In this document: positions 1 to 7,905 of the stretch, piece by piece
How positions within the stretch are numbered: the stretch's first letter is position 1
How the letters are laid out: each line of letters opens with the position of its first letter
NCBI GenBank assembly: GCA_947475525.1
Contig: CANJMI010000009.1
Location: 1-64,000 of the forward strand
Length of the DNA: 64,000 nucleotides
DNA from: Polyangiaceae bacterium
GTDB taxonomy: Bacteria > Myxococcota_A > Polyangia > Polyangiales > Polyangiaceae
Reading direction: 5' to 3'
The notes under the pieces: generated by a model
Database searches by the model: none
What the model was told of the DNA's origin: nothing
Seen by the model: the letters and a program-made list of their open reading frames with translations, nothing else
Program-made: the position numbers and the translations under genes

Positions 1-1
1 G

Positions 2-622
2 CACGCGGTGGCGGCGTGGGCGCGCAATCTCCCCGAGTACGGCAGCGTCGTCCCAAAACCGCACGTCATCGGGCCGGACGAGATCCCGTTCGACGTGGCG
101 CAAAAGCTCGCCAAAGGTGCGCCGCTCTCAGTCGAACTGGCGGTACTCGCGGCGGTGACGCACGCCCGCGGGCCCGCTGCGGATCTGGCGCTCGAGGTGG
201 CCGTGACCCACATAGCCGGGCTCGACAACGAGCAGCGCGTCGCCCATTTCCTTGATATGCTTTCAGAACAACACGGGGTCCGCGTGATGGATCTTTGGGA
301 GGCGATGATGCCGGTGGCAATACCCGAATACCGCAGCGAGTGGTTCCGACGCATGGCGAAGGAGACCCAGGAGAACGCCCTGCAGCAAGGCATGCAGCAG
401 GGCATGCAGCAGGGCATGCAGCAGGGCATGCAGCAGGGCATGCAGCAAGGAATCGTAGCCGGTCGGGCCGATGGACTCCTCGTCCTACTCCACGCCAGGG
501 GCTGCGCCGTCACCGATGGGGACACGGCTCGGATCCGCGCGTCCAACGACATCGCTGAGCTCGACCGCTGGATCGTGCGAGCTTCGTCAGCGTCGACCGC
601 CGCCGACCTCTTCGAAAGCTGA
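2..622 (+). CDS. C-terminal part of PD-(D/E)XK/Rpn-type nuclease-like protein (5' end outside window)
   Basis: The frame is open to the first base of the window, so the visible 206 residues are probably the C-terminal part of a longer protein; a GTG at 8 is an unlikely true start. The sequence resembles proteins common in Polyangiales and actinomycetes. Those have an N-terminal PD-(D/E)XK-like fold, a helical middle, a low-complexity linker, and a C-terminal module ending in a D-x-A-x-L-D-R-W-I pattern (here about 180-195) followed by an A-S/T-rich end. The linker is six QQG-x tetrapeptides. The nuclease core lies outside the window, so catalytic residues cannot be checked. Family assignment is from memory of the C-terminal style, with moderate confidence. 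Confidence 0.6.
   Translation, partial: HAVAAWARNLPEYGSVVPKPHVIGPDEIPFDVAQKLAKGAPLSVELAVLAAVTHARGPAADLALEVAVTHIAGLDNEQRVAHFLDMLSEQHGVRVMDLWEAMMPVAIPEYRSEWFRRMAKETQENALQQGMQQGMQQGMQQGMQQGMQQGIVAGRADGLLVLLHARGCAVTDGDTARIRASNDIAELDRWIVRASSASTAADLFES
380..451 (+). repeat. 12-bp tandem repeat (ATGCAGCAGGGC units) coding for QQGM
   Basis: Six nearly identical 12-base units encode (L/M)QQG six times inside the nuclease-like protein. The unit is a multiple of three, so slippage changes linker length without breaking the frame. The four central units are almost base-identical, which points to recent expansion. Confidence 0.9.
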
Positions 623-696
623 CCGCGCGAGGCCCGAGCGCGAGGTGGTGTTCGACGACCGCCACGCGCCCGAACCAACAAGAGCGCCAAGCCTGC

Positions 697-1593
697 TCAG
701 AAGTAGTAACGCGCAGCCACAGTCGACTTGAAAAAATCCCACGGGCTGTTGAACGTCGTCGTGGCGAAGGCCGTCTGGGCCAAGCTCGCCGACGTGTCGC
801 CCTTCTCGGTCGAGACGCTGATGCGGTTCAGGTACAGGCCGATCCCGCCTTCGAGCGAAAGGTTCGGGATCCCCATGAAACCGAAGTGAATCTCGGCACC
901 GCCACGCGCGCCAAGCTGCAAAAGGCTGCCGCTGTTCGACGTTTCGGTGTCGTCCATCACCATCGGATCGGCAGGGACCGTCGAGCCACCGAAACCGAGG
1001 TTGAGCTCGGGCGTCACGAGAAACGTCGCATGCTTCGTCGTGGTGACGGCGATCGGAACACCGAGGTGGATCAATGTCCCGTGGGGCACCGGGATATCGG
1101 TGGTCGTGGTCGTCGCGCCGTTGATTGTCTCGAAGGTCGCGGACGGAAGATTCATGCCGATCGCGGCGTCGATGCCGAACCTGTGGTTGATCCAGTAGCG
1201 CGCGCCGATCGCCGGGGCCGAAACGAACTCGACATCGGCCGTGCCGAGACCCACGGGAACGTCGCTTAGCCCGTAGAAGCCAATGGCGATGTGCCCGACC
1301 ATCTGGTCGTGATCGGTCTCGCCGGTATTCTCCTCGGGGGCACGTCGCTCCTCGGGGGCACGTCGCTCCTCGGGCGCCTTCGCTTCGCTTTTGACTTCGA
1401 CCGTTTCTTCGGATTTTTCCTCGGAATCTTGGGAATCTTCGGCCGAGCGTCGCTTCGACTTCTTCTTTCGCTCGCTCGACGATTGAGCCTCGCCGTCATC
1501 GTCATCGGCAAACGCCGGCAGAGCTACGACGAGAGTCGTGGCGGCAAGAATCAAAGCAAGAGCGGTCTTGGGCGCGTCGAGAAGCTTGAACAT
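697..1593 (-). CDS. Secreted beta-barrel-type outer membrane protein with charged linker
   Basis: 298 residues. The start at 1593 is chosen because an AAGGA site lies upstream and because it begins a clean signal peptide (MFKLLDAPKTALALILAA, cut after the A-F-A near residue 25). The open frame extends further upstream without these features. After the signal comes a very charged stretch (DDDDGE, RKKKSKRR, then APEERR repeats to about residue 90). The rest alternates short hydrophobic strands with Gly/Asn turns and ends in Tyr-Tyr-Phe, an aromatic terminus typical of outer-membrane barrels. No specific family was recognised; porin or surface-antigen-like is inferred. It is probably monocistronic, since the next upstream gene ends 97 bases before its start. 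Confidence 0.65.
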   Translation of the reverse strand: MFKLLDAPKTALALILAATTLVVALPAFADDDDGEAQSSSERKKKSKRRSAEDSQDSEEKSEETVEVKSEAKAPEERRAPEERRAPEENTGETDHDQMVGHIAIGFYGLSDVPVGLGTADVEFVSAPAIGARYWINHRFGIDAAIGMNLPSATFETINGATTTTTDIPVPHGTLIHLGVPIAVTTTKHATFLVTPELNLGFGGSTVPADPMVMDDTETSNSGSLLQLGARGGAEIHFGFMGIPNLSLEGGIGLYLNRISVSTEKGDTSASLAQTAFATTTFNSPWDFFKSTVAARYYF

Positions 1594-1690
1594 GGCGATG
1601 GGTTTCCTTGGTGGGTTATGAGGATCGAGCGAACTTCCGCGACTACTACTCCTGCATTTAGCGAGCGTAAGGGAATTTCGTGAACACGGT

Positions 1691-3748
1691 TCATCCGGTC
1701 GGCAAACCGACCCTCGAGAACTTACTTGGGCAGAGCGCCTCGGCCTCGGCCCACGGATCGGCGGCATCGCGGATCGCGGGGAACGTGAACGGCAGCGCGA
1801 GCTCCGTCACGAACTCAGGAGGCGAAGTCGCGAGGACGAGTTGACGCAAAAGCCTTATGGCGATCGGGTACCAACGGGCGGCCTCCCCATGCCAGCGGAC
1901 GTGGATGCGATGCCCCGGTTCGTCGGCGTCGGCGCGCAGAAACTCGACTTCATCACCGAGGATTTTTTCGAAGAGCTCTCGCGAGACGCGCCCATGTTGC
2001 ACCTCGGCCCAGAGCTCCCAGCGTGAGCGCTCCGTCGTCGCGAGGTCATCCATGATGCGCACCGGGACCTTTTCCCCGCGGGCGTTCTTCATGCTTGCAG
2101 GTAACGCCACGCAGCCGTTCCCCGAGAGCCAGTCGGCGAGGTATTGCAGCGCCTGGAACACGTTGTAGCGAACCTCGTCCGGATCGTCGTTCGAGATGAC
2201 GTTGGACGATGCGAGGTCGGCCGCGAGCACACCACGGAGGTAGCGCGGGTCGGAAGGTTCGAGCCCCGGCGCGTCGTCTCCGAGGACAAAGTTTCGCAGG
2301 GGCGCGTGCTCATCCGGGTCAGGAACAATCGCGCACACGAGCGCCTCAAGCGACGTGTCGCCTGGGCTCCGCTCGCGGCGTCGCCACGCTTCGACGAGGG
2401 CTATCCCGATGCGGACAAAATCGGGATGCGCGACCCAGAAGCCGTCGAGACCCCGGCGCAATTGTGTGACCACGTCGCGCACGAAGCCCACCATGCTGAC
2501 CTCGAACGACGCGGGCTCGCTGTCCTCGAACAAGATGCCGTACATGCCGCCAAGCTTGAGCGCGCCAATCGGGCCAAGCTTCTCGACGAGGATGCGATGC
2601 GACTCGCGGATGTTGTTGATGACGATGTTCGGATCCGCCTTCACCGGGATGCGGTAGCGCGGATCGGCCCGGAAAAGCCTCGCAGTTGATGCAAGAAAGT
2701 CATGCCAGCCGAGGCTTCCGCCAACGAAATACGGGTACAGCGCGGTGGCCATTTCCCGAATGCGAAAGATCGCGCGGGGGTTCTCGAAGACGACCATGAC
2801 GCGCACGCTGCCGAGGACGTAGCGGTCGTCGCGCGCCTTGACGGCGGCCTCGGTCACGCGGATGAGGTGCGCCAAATAGGTGGCTTCTTCTTCGTTCTCG
2901 AGCTTCGGGAAGTAGATGCAAAGCGCTTCGGGCCGCGCGCGGTTGTGCCAGACGTGCAGCACGAAATCCAAGAGGTGCAAAGGCAGCGGCTCACCGTGAA
3001 AGAGGTGGCTTCCGTCGGGTAGTGCGAGGCCTGGCACGCGCTTGATGGGCCGCGCGAGTCCTTCGTCGGCGAGGCGGTAGGTCTTGCCGCGCTTCGTGTC
3101 TTCGAAGGCGATGGTGCCATCGAAGCACGCGAGCAAGTTTTCGCAAGCGCGGAGAAAGTTCGCCATGATGGGCGTCTTCGAGTCCTCGTCGTCGGCGCCC
3201 CACCGCGGAACCTGGCCCGATGCGAGGACGAGCTCCGCCACGATGGCAGGTTCCCCCGGGCGCCTTCGGTGCAGCGCATTCATCGCGTTGATCGACATGC
3301 GCGCGTCATCGGGTGGGCCGAACAAGGTAATTTGTTCGCCGGCGAGGTAGGCCGGCACTGTCACCCTCGGAGCCGGCTCTTCGGGAACCGGACCGATGAC
3401 CACGCGCCCTGCAGCATCGCGGGCGCCGAGCATCGTGTGGTAACGCGGGTCGTCGTAAGCGAGCTCGCGATTCAGCGGCGCGAGGGCTTCGGTGCCGGCG
3501 TCGAGAAACTCGCGGTCTTTCGTGCGCTGCAAGAGCACCGCGGCGAGTCGCTCCGCGGTGGCTTCGTAGACCTGGACGACCAGGGCGAGCGCATCGTCGG
3601 TGAGGAGTTTCGGAAACTCGGCACGCAGCCCTCGGGCGACGCGAAGCCCTGGCACGGCGGCCACTGGCTCGGCAGCGGCGGACAGGCGTTCACGAAGCAG
3701 TTGAGGCAAGAACTCGAGGTAGGACGGTATCGGCATCGCGAGGCGCAT
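1691..3748 (-). CDS. Malate synthase A-like protein (long, divergent)
   Basis: 685 residues. The middle and C-terminal parts follow malate synthase A block by block: a helix ending in H-N with YFPKLEN (MSA: YLPKMES), a VMVVFEN strand with the metal-binding Glu, a G-x-x-x-G-W-H-D-F block (MSA: GLNCGRWDY), KLGGMYG (MSA: AMGGMAA), DGFWVAHPDFV (MSA: DGTWVAHPGLV), and W-L-x-G-N-G-C-V followed by R-I-M-D-D-L-A-T-T-E-x-S-R (MSA: LMEDAATAEISR, which carries the catalytic Asp). Known malate synthases condense glyoxylate and acetyl-CoA in the glyoxylate shunt. It is about 150 residues longer than the usual 530, the extra being N-terminal and internal, and no isocitrate lyase gene is nearby. The substrate is therefore not certain. 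A second ATG lies four codons downstream of the chosen start; neither has a strong ribosome binding site. Confidence 0.75.
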   Translation of the reverse strand: MRLAMPIPSYLEFLPQLLRERLSAAAEPVAAVPGLRVARGLRAEFPKLLTDDALALVVQVYEATAERLAAVLLQRTKDREFLDAGTEALAPLNRELAYDDPRYHTMLGARDAAGRVVIGPVPEEPAPRVTVPAYLAGEQITLFGPPDDARMSINAMNALHRRRPGEPAIVAELVLASGQVPRWGADDEDSKTPIMANFLRACENLLACFDGTIAFEDTKRGKTYRLADEGLARPIKRVPGLALPDGSHLFHGEPLPLHLLDFVLHVWHNRARPEALCIYFPKLENEEEATYLAHLIRVTEAAVKARDDRYVLGSVRVMVVFENPRAIFRIREMATALYPYFVGGSLGWHDFLASTARLFRADPRYRIPVKADPNIVINNIRESHRILVEKLGPIGALKLGGMYGILFEDSEPASFEVSMVGFVRDVVTQLRRGLDGFWVAHPDFVRIGIALVEAWRRRERSPGDTSLEALVCAIVPDPDEHAPLRNFVLGDDAPGLEPSDPRYLRGVLAADLASSNVISNDDPDEVRYNVFQALQYLADWLSGNGCVALPASMKNARGEKVPVRIMDDLATTERSRWELWAEVQHGRVSRELFEKILGDEVEFLRADADEPGHRIHVRWHGEAARWYPIAIRLLRQLVLATSPPEFVTELALPFTFPAIRDAADPWAEAEALCPSKFSRVGLPTG

Positions 3749-3814
3749 CGGGGTCGGGGCTTTCGAACGGGAAGGACGGCGGATTACAACACGGAGAGAC
3801 CGAAAACGATCTAG

Positions 3815-3822
3815 AAAGGAGG
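3815..3822 (+). promoter_or_regulatory. Shine-Dalgarno AAAGGAGG of fbaA, only one base from the ATG
   Basis: A near-perfect anti-16S complement ends at 3822 and the ATG begins at 3824. Normal spacing is 5-9 bases. No alternative in-frame start would fit both the spacing and the conserved N-terminus, so initiation here is either inefficient or relies on part of the motif. Confidence 0.6.
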
Positions 3823-3823
3823 C

Positions 3824-4897
3824 ATGGCCTCACTCGATCTGAAACCTGGCATCGTCACCGGAAACGCCCTCTGCGAGCTCCTCGACTTCTGCAAGTCCGA
3901 GCAGTGCGCGCTGCCGGCGGTCAACGTGATCGGCAGCCACACCGCCAACGCCGCGATTGAAGCCGCGCGCCAAGCGAAGGCGCCGATCATCGTGCAGTAC
4001 TCCCAAGGCGGCGGTCAGTTCAACGCTGGCAAATTCCTCGACAACTCGAAACAGGCGGCCTCGATCGCGGGGACCATCGCGGGCGCGCATCACGTGCGGG
4101 CGATCGCGGAAGCGTATGGCGTGCCCGTCGTTCTCCATACCGATCATTGCGCGCGCAAACTCCTCCCGTGGATCGACGGCGTGCTCGAGGCCGGGGAGGC
4201 CTACTACGCCATGACCGGCGCGCCGCTCTACAGCTCGCACATGCTCGACCTGTCGGAAGACGCGCTCGCCGAGAACCTCGAGACCTGCGCGAAGTACCTC
4301 GAACGCATGGCAAGCATCGAGATGACCCTCGAGATCGAGCTCGGCGTCACGGGGGGCGAAGAAGACGGCGTGGACAACGATGACATCGACAACTCGAAGC
4401 TCTACACGCAGCCGGCGGACGTTCTCGCGGCCTACGACAAGCTCTCGCCAATCGGCTCGTTCACGGTGGCAGCGTCGTTCGGAAACACCCACGGCGTTTA
4501 CGCTCCGGGCAACGTGAAGCTCACTCCCGCGATCTTGAAGCACAGCCAAGCGCACATCCGCGCGGAGCGGGATACCGAGGAAAAACCGGTACATTTCGTG
4601 TTCCACGGCGGCTCGGGCTCGAGCCGTGACGAGATCCGCGAGGCGGTCTCCTATGGCGTCGTGAAGATGAACATCGACACGGACACCCAGTGGGCCTTCC
4701 TCTCGCCGATCAAAAAATACATGGACGAGAAAGACGCCTATCTCAAGTCGCAGCTCGGCAACCCCGACGGTGCGGACAAGCCGAACAAGAAACACATCGA
4801 CCCGCGCGCCTGGCTGCACCTCGGTGAAAAGGGCATCGTCGCGCGTCTCGTGCAAGCCTTCGAGGACCTCGGCACAGGCGGCAAATTCGGCGGCTGA
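3824..4897 (+). CDS. fbaA: Class II fructose-1,6-bisphosphate aldolase
   Basis: 357 residues, matching the E. coli FbaA-type (class IIA) length of about 359. It cleaves fructose 1,6-bisphosphate to dihydroxyacetone phosphate and glyceraldehyde 3-phosphate in glycolysis and gluconeogenesis. Visible motifs: LHTDHC with catalytic Asp107 and zinc ligand His108, ELGVTGGEEDGVDN, NTHGVYAPGN with a zinc His, FHGGSGSS with the third zinc His and the phosphate-binding Gly/Ser, and the VKMNIDTDTQ block. The N-terminus (LKPGIVTGN) lines up with FbaA, so the ATG is right, although its Shine-Dalgarno is only one base away. It is divergent from the malate synthase-like gene and monocistronic. Confidence 0.97.
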   Translation: MASLDLKPGIVTGNALCELLDFCKSEQCALPAVNVIGSHTANAAIEAARQAKAPIIVQYSQGGGQFNAGKFLDNSKQAASIAGTIAGAHHVRAIAEAYGVPVVLHTDHCARKLLPWIDGVLEAGEAYYAMTGAPLYSSHMLDLSEDALAENLETCAKYLERMASIEMTLEIELGVTGGEEDGVDNDDIDNSKLYTQPADVLAAYDKLSPIGSFTVAASFGNTHGVYAPGNVKLTPAILKHSQAHIRAERDTEEKPVHFVFHGGSGSSRDEIREAVSYGVVKMNIDTDTQWAFLSPIKKYMDEKDAYLKSQLGNPDGADKPNKKHIDPRAWLHLGEKGIVARLVQAFEDLGTGGKFGG

Positions 4898-5067
4898 GCT
4901 TTTTTTGGGCAGGGAAGCTCGGCGGCAGCGCGGTCAAAAAAACCGGCGGGGGGCACAATGAAACACGTTCTAGTTGGGGCGTGAGTCGGACGCCACGATG
5001 CAAGCTGTGGGCGTGCCGTGCCCGGCGGCGTCAGGACCGAGGGTCATGCCGCTGTGGCTCGCCTCCG

Positions 5068-6267
5068 TCAGTCACGTGGCGTTGCGCCGGCGAGCTCGCC
5101 GAAGTGACGCGTGATAGCGGCGAGCTGCGCGAGACGCATGCCGCTACGGCCAAGGCCGATGCCCGATTGAGGCACGATGCCGATGCGTTCGGCGAGCTCT
5201 TCGGCAGTGCCGACCTTGCCTTTGAAATGGACGCGCGCAATGTGACGCATGTCGAGCCGCGCCTCGGGGAGAAACCCGCCTACGGCATCGAACAACGTGG
5301 CTGCGTAATGCCCCCACGTGCAGACGAGGTCGCTATCGCGAACGAACGAGCGCCATTGCTCGAGCACCTCGGGGATCGGTGCCCCCGAGAGAAGCCGCTC
5401 TTCGGGCACGCCGATGTGGAGCGCCGTGCGCGGTGCCAGCGGATGCCGAGGGGCCAGCACCGCATCGAAGGTTTCACCGGTGTGAACGCGGCACGCACTT
5501 AGCTGAATGAGCTCATCGGGAAAGGCGCGCTCGCGCGTGGGATACAGATACGGCCATGCGTTCGCCTCGCCGACGACGCACACCAAATCCTTCGGTCGCT
5601 CCTCGAAGCACGGCGGCCACGCAGAAGGTCGGGTTCGCGCGGTTCGTGGGTGGCGCACACGCCGCTGCGAGCACGCCTGGGTGCACGCAATTTGCGCGTC
5701 GACCATCGCGCGGAAGGGGATGAGCATCGTTTTGAAACGCTCGGGCTCCCCCTCGAGGGCGCCGAGTACGTAGACGAGCGCTTCGAGGGTCGAGACGTAG
5801 GCGGCCTTCGGGGGCCTACGAATGCGGTATTCGCTCGGCTGTGCGGCGACGAAGGAATAACGCGGCAACGCGGCGAGCTGAGGGTTCTCGCGGAGCAACG
5901 TGCGGGTCTGTGACCAGGTTCCATCGACGACGACGAGCGTCACCGGCGTGTGCGGCGGGTGCTGTCCGATGTCGATCGCGCCGGGCCCCGGGTACAGCAA
6001 AACGGGTGGCCTCGCGGGATCGGACAACGCACTCGCGAGCGCGCTCGAGTCACGCCAGTGCACGCCGACGTGGAGCTCCGCGTTAGGCAAACACAAGCTC
6101 GCCATGCGGGTCGTGCCGATGGGCATGTCGCGCTCGCGCGGGTGCTGCAGGAGCACGATCCGCGTGGCTGTCGGAATCGGCGTGATGTGCCGGCAGTAGC
6201 AGACGCTCTCCGGTCGCCGACAGCGCACGCACATGGCGCGGGGCTCGGAGACGGCAGTGTCGGACAT
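5068..6267 (-). CDS. DTW-domain tRNA-uridine aminocarboxypropyltransferase with C-terminal exonuclease-fold-like extension
   Basis: 399 residues. Residues 10-200 are a DTW domain: zinc-type cysteines C13-x2-C16 and C23-x-C25, an LQHPRE motif, and the signature DGTWSQTR near residue 115. This family (TapT/DTWD) transfers the 3-amino-3-carboxypropyl group of S-adenosylmethionine to a tRNA uridine (acp3U). Bacterial DTW proteins usually stop near 200-240 residues. Here about 170 more follow, patterned like a DEDDh (DnaQ/RNase T) exonuclease: a first strand, F-D-A-V-L-x-P, an L-H-I-G-V-P turn, P-x-x-x-V-L-x-x-W-x-x-F, and T-W-G-H-x-x-x-x-L-F-D. The first D-x-E appears as V-G-E. The extension assignment is inferred. 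The gene converges with fbaA. Confidence 0.85.
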   Translation of the reverse strand: MSDTAVSEPRAMCVRCRRPESVCYCRHITPIPTATRIVLLQHPRERDMPIGTTRMASLCLPNAELHVGVHWRDSSALASALSDPARPPVLLYPGPGAIDIGQHPPHTPVTLVVVDGTWSQTRTLLRENPQLAALPRYSFVAAQPSEYRIRRPPKAAYVSTLEALVYVLGALEGEPERFKTMLIPFRAMVDAQIACTQACSQRRVRHPRTARTRPSAWPPCFEERPKDLVCVVGEANAWPYLYPTRERAFPDELIQLSACRVHTGETFDAVLAPRHPLAPRTALHIGVPEERLLSGAPIPEVLEQWRSFVRDSDLVCTWGHYAATLFDAVGGFLPEARLDMRHIARVHFKGKVGTAEELAERIGIVPQSGIGLGRSGMRLAQLAAITRHFGELAGATPRD

Positions 6268-6396
6268 CGGGAACGCGTAGCACGTCTGCGTGCAATTTCG
6301 CTCGTGAACGCACAGGTTCCGCTACTTCACGAGGGGCTTCGGGGCGCCCTTCGATCAAGGTCGCGCGGTCGGCGCACGTGCGCGGCTCGTCCGTGC

Positions 6397-7782
6397 CTAC
6401 GGCCGCGTCATCGTCTCGGGCTTCACCCGCTCGTCGAACTCCGCCGCCGTGACGAAGCCGAGCAGGACGGCCGCGTCCTTCAGCGAGAGGTTTTTCTCGT
6501 AAGCGGTCTTCGCGATCGCGGCCGCGTTGTCGTAACCGACGGTCGGCGCGAGGGCCGTGACGAGCATGAGCGAGCTCGCCAAGTGGCGCGCGATCGTCTC
6601 GCGGTTCGGTTCGAGGCCGGCGATGCAGTGCACGTTGAAGCTCTCACACGCGTCGGCGAGAAGCTCGATGCTCTCCAGCACGTCGTGGAGGATCATCGGC
6701 TTGAAGACATTGAGCTGAAGGTGCCCGCTCGCCGCGGCGAAAGCGACGCCCGCATCGGCACCCATCACGTGTGCGCACACCATCGTCAGCGCTTCGACCT
6801 GCGTCGGGTTGACCTTGCCAGGCATGATCGAGCTGCCCGGTTCGTTCGCCGGCAAAATGAGCTCACCGAAGCCCGCCCGCGGACCACTTGCGAGGAGCCG
6901 CACATCGTTCGCAATCTTCATGCAAGCCGTCGCGAGTAGCCGCAACGCGCCGCTGACCGCGAGCAGCGCGTCATGCCCGGCGAGTGCCGCAAACTTGTTG
7001 GGCGCGGTGCGGAGGGGCATCCCGGTCAGGAGCGCGAGTTCAGCCGCGACGCGTGTTGACCACAGGGGGTGCGAGGCCATGCCCGTGCCGACCGCCGTGC
7101 CACCGAGCGCGAGGGCATACACGCCGCCAAGAGTCTGATGGAGGTGCTCTTCGGCAAACGCGAGCTGCGCAGCCCAACCGCTGATTTCTTGACCGAGCGT
7201 GAGCGGGGTCGCGTCCATCATGTGCGTACGCCCAAGCTTGACCACGTCATCGAAAGCCTTCGCCTTCCCGTCGAGCGCGTCGTGGAGCGCGCGTACCACC
7301 GGGAGGAGTCGCTCCCGCAGCCGAAGCGCGACGGCGAGGTGCATCACCGTCGGAAAGACATCGTTCGACGATTGCGAAAGGTTCACGTGGTCATTCGGGT
7401 GCACCGGGCCCGCTTGCCCGAGCGTCGAGCCGGCAAGCTCGTTGGCGCGGTTCGCGATCACCTCATTCGCGTTCATGTTCGTCTGAGTGCCGCTCCCGGT
7501 CTGCCACACGACGAGCGGGAAGTGGTCATCGAGCGCTCCGCAGGCGACCTCCTCCGCCGCCCGCTCAATCAACGCAGCCCGCCCGGCGTCGAGCTTGCCA
7601 AGCTCGAGGTTGACCCGTGCCGCCGCCTTTTTTACAACGCCCAGCGCATGGATGACCGCAGGCGCAAACGTGTGCCCGCCGATTCGGAAATTCTCGAGGC
7701 TGCGCTGCGTCTGCGCGCCCCAGTAGCGGTCGGCCGGAACGGCGATCTCGCCCATCGTGTCCCTCTCGAGTCGCGTCGCCAT
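6397..7782 (-). CDS. fumC: Class II fumarate hydratase
   Basis: 461 residues, the usual length of the iron-independent FumC. It hydrates fumarate to L-malate in the TCA cycle. The signature [11 protein letters not shown] with the catalytic Ser, the [15 protein letters not shown] block, [14 protein letters not shown] and the [17 protein letters not shown] block (with its family His) are all present. The frame is open 16 codons further, but [12 protein letters not shown] aligns with the normal N-terminus, so 7782 is used; no strong ribosome binding site separates the options. It is upstream of and in the same direction as the DTW gene, with 129 bases between. It is divergent from the papain-like lipoprotein gene. 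Confidence 0.96.
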   Translation of the reverse strand: MATRLERDTMGEIAVPADRYWGAQTQRSLENFRIGGHTFAPAVIHALGVVKKAAARVNLELGKLDAGRAALIERAAEEVACGALDDHFPLVVWQTGSGTQTNMNANEVIANRANELAGSTLGQAGPVHPNDHVNLSQSSNDVFPTVMHLAVALRLRERLLPVVRALHDALDGKAKAFDDVVKLGRTHMMDATPLTLGQEISGWAAQLAFAEEHLHQTLGGVYALALGGTAVGTGMASHPLWSTRVAAELALLTGMPLRTAPNKFAALAGHDALLAVSGALRLLATACMKIANDVRLLASGPRAGFGELILPANEPGSSIMPGKVNPTQVEALTMVCAHVMGADAGVAFAAASGHLQLNVFKPMILHDVLESIELLADACESFNVHCIAGLEPNRETIARHLASSLMLVTALAPTVGYDNAAAIAKTAYEKNLSLKDAAVLLGFVTAAEFDERVKPETMTRP

Positions 7783-7905
7783 GGCCGAGGAGTTTACACC
7801 AGCGGAAGCGCGCGTAGATGTACCCCGCATGTGCCCCCGGTGTGATATTGAGGCCCTTCACGCCGGGGGCCCTGTTCGTGGCCCCCCTTGTCCGCCGAGG
7901 CCCCC

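Noticed and set aside
4898-5067. Possible terminator between convergent fbaA and DTW genes
   Set aside because: An imperfect GAGCTT/AAGCTC inverted repeat and short A and T runs are present, but no stem is followed directly by a T run.
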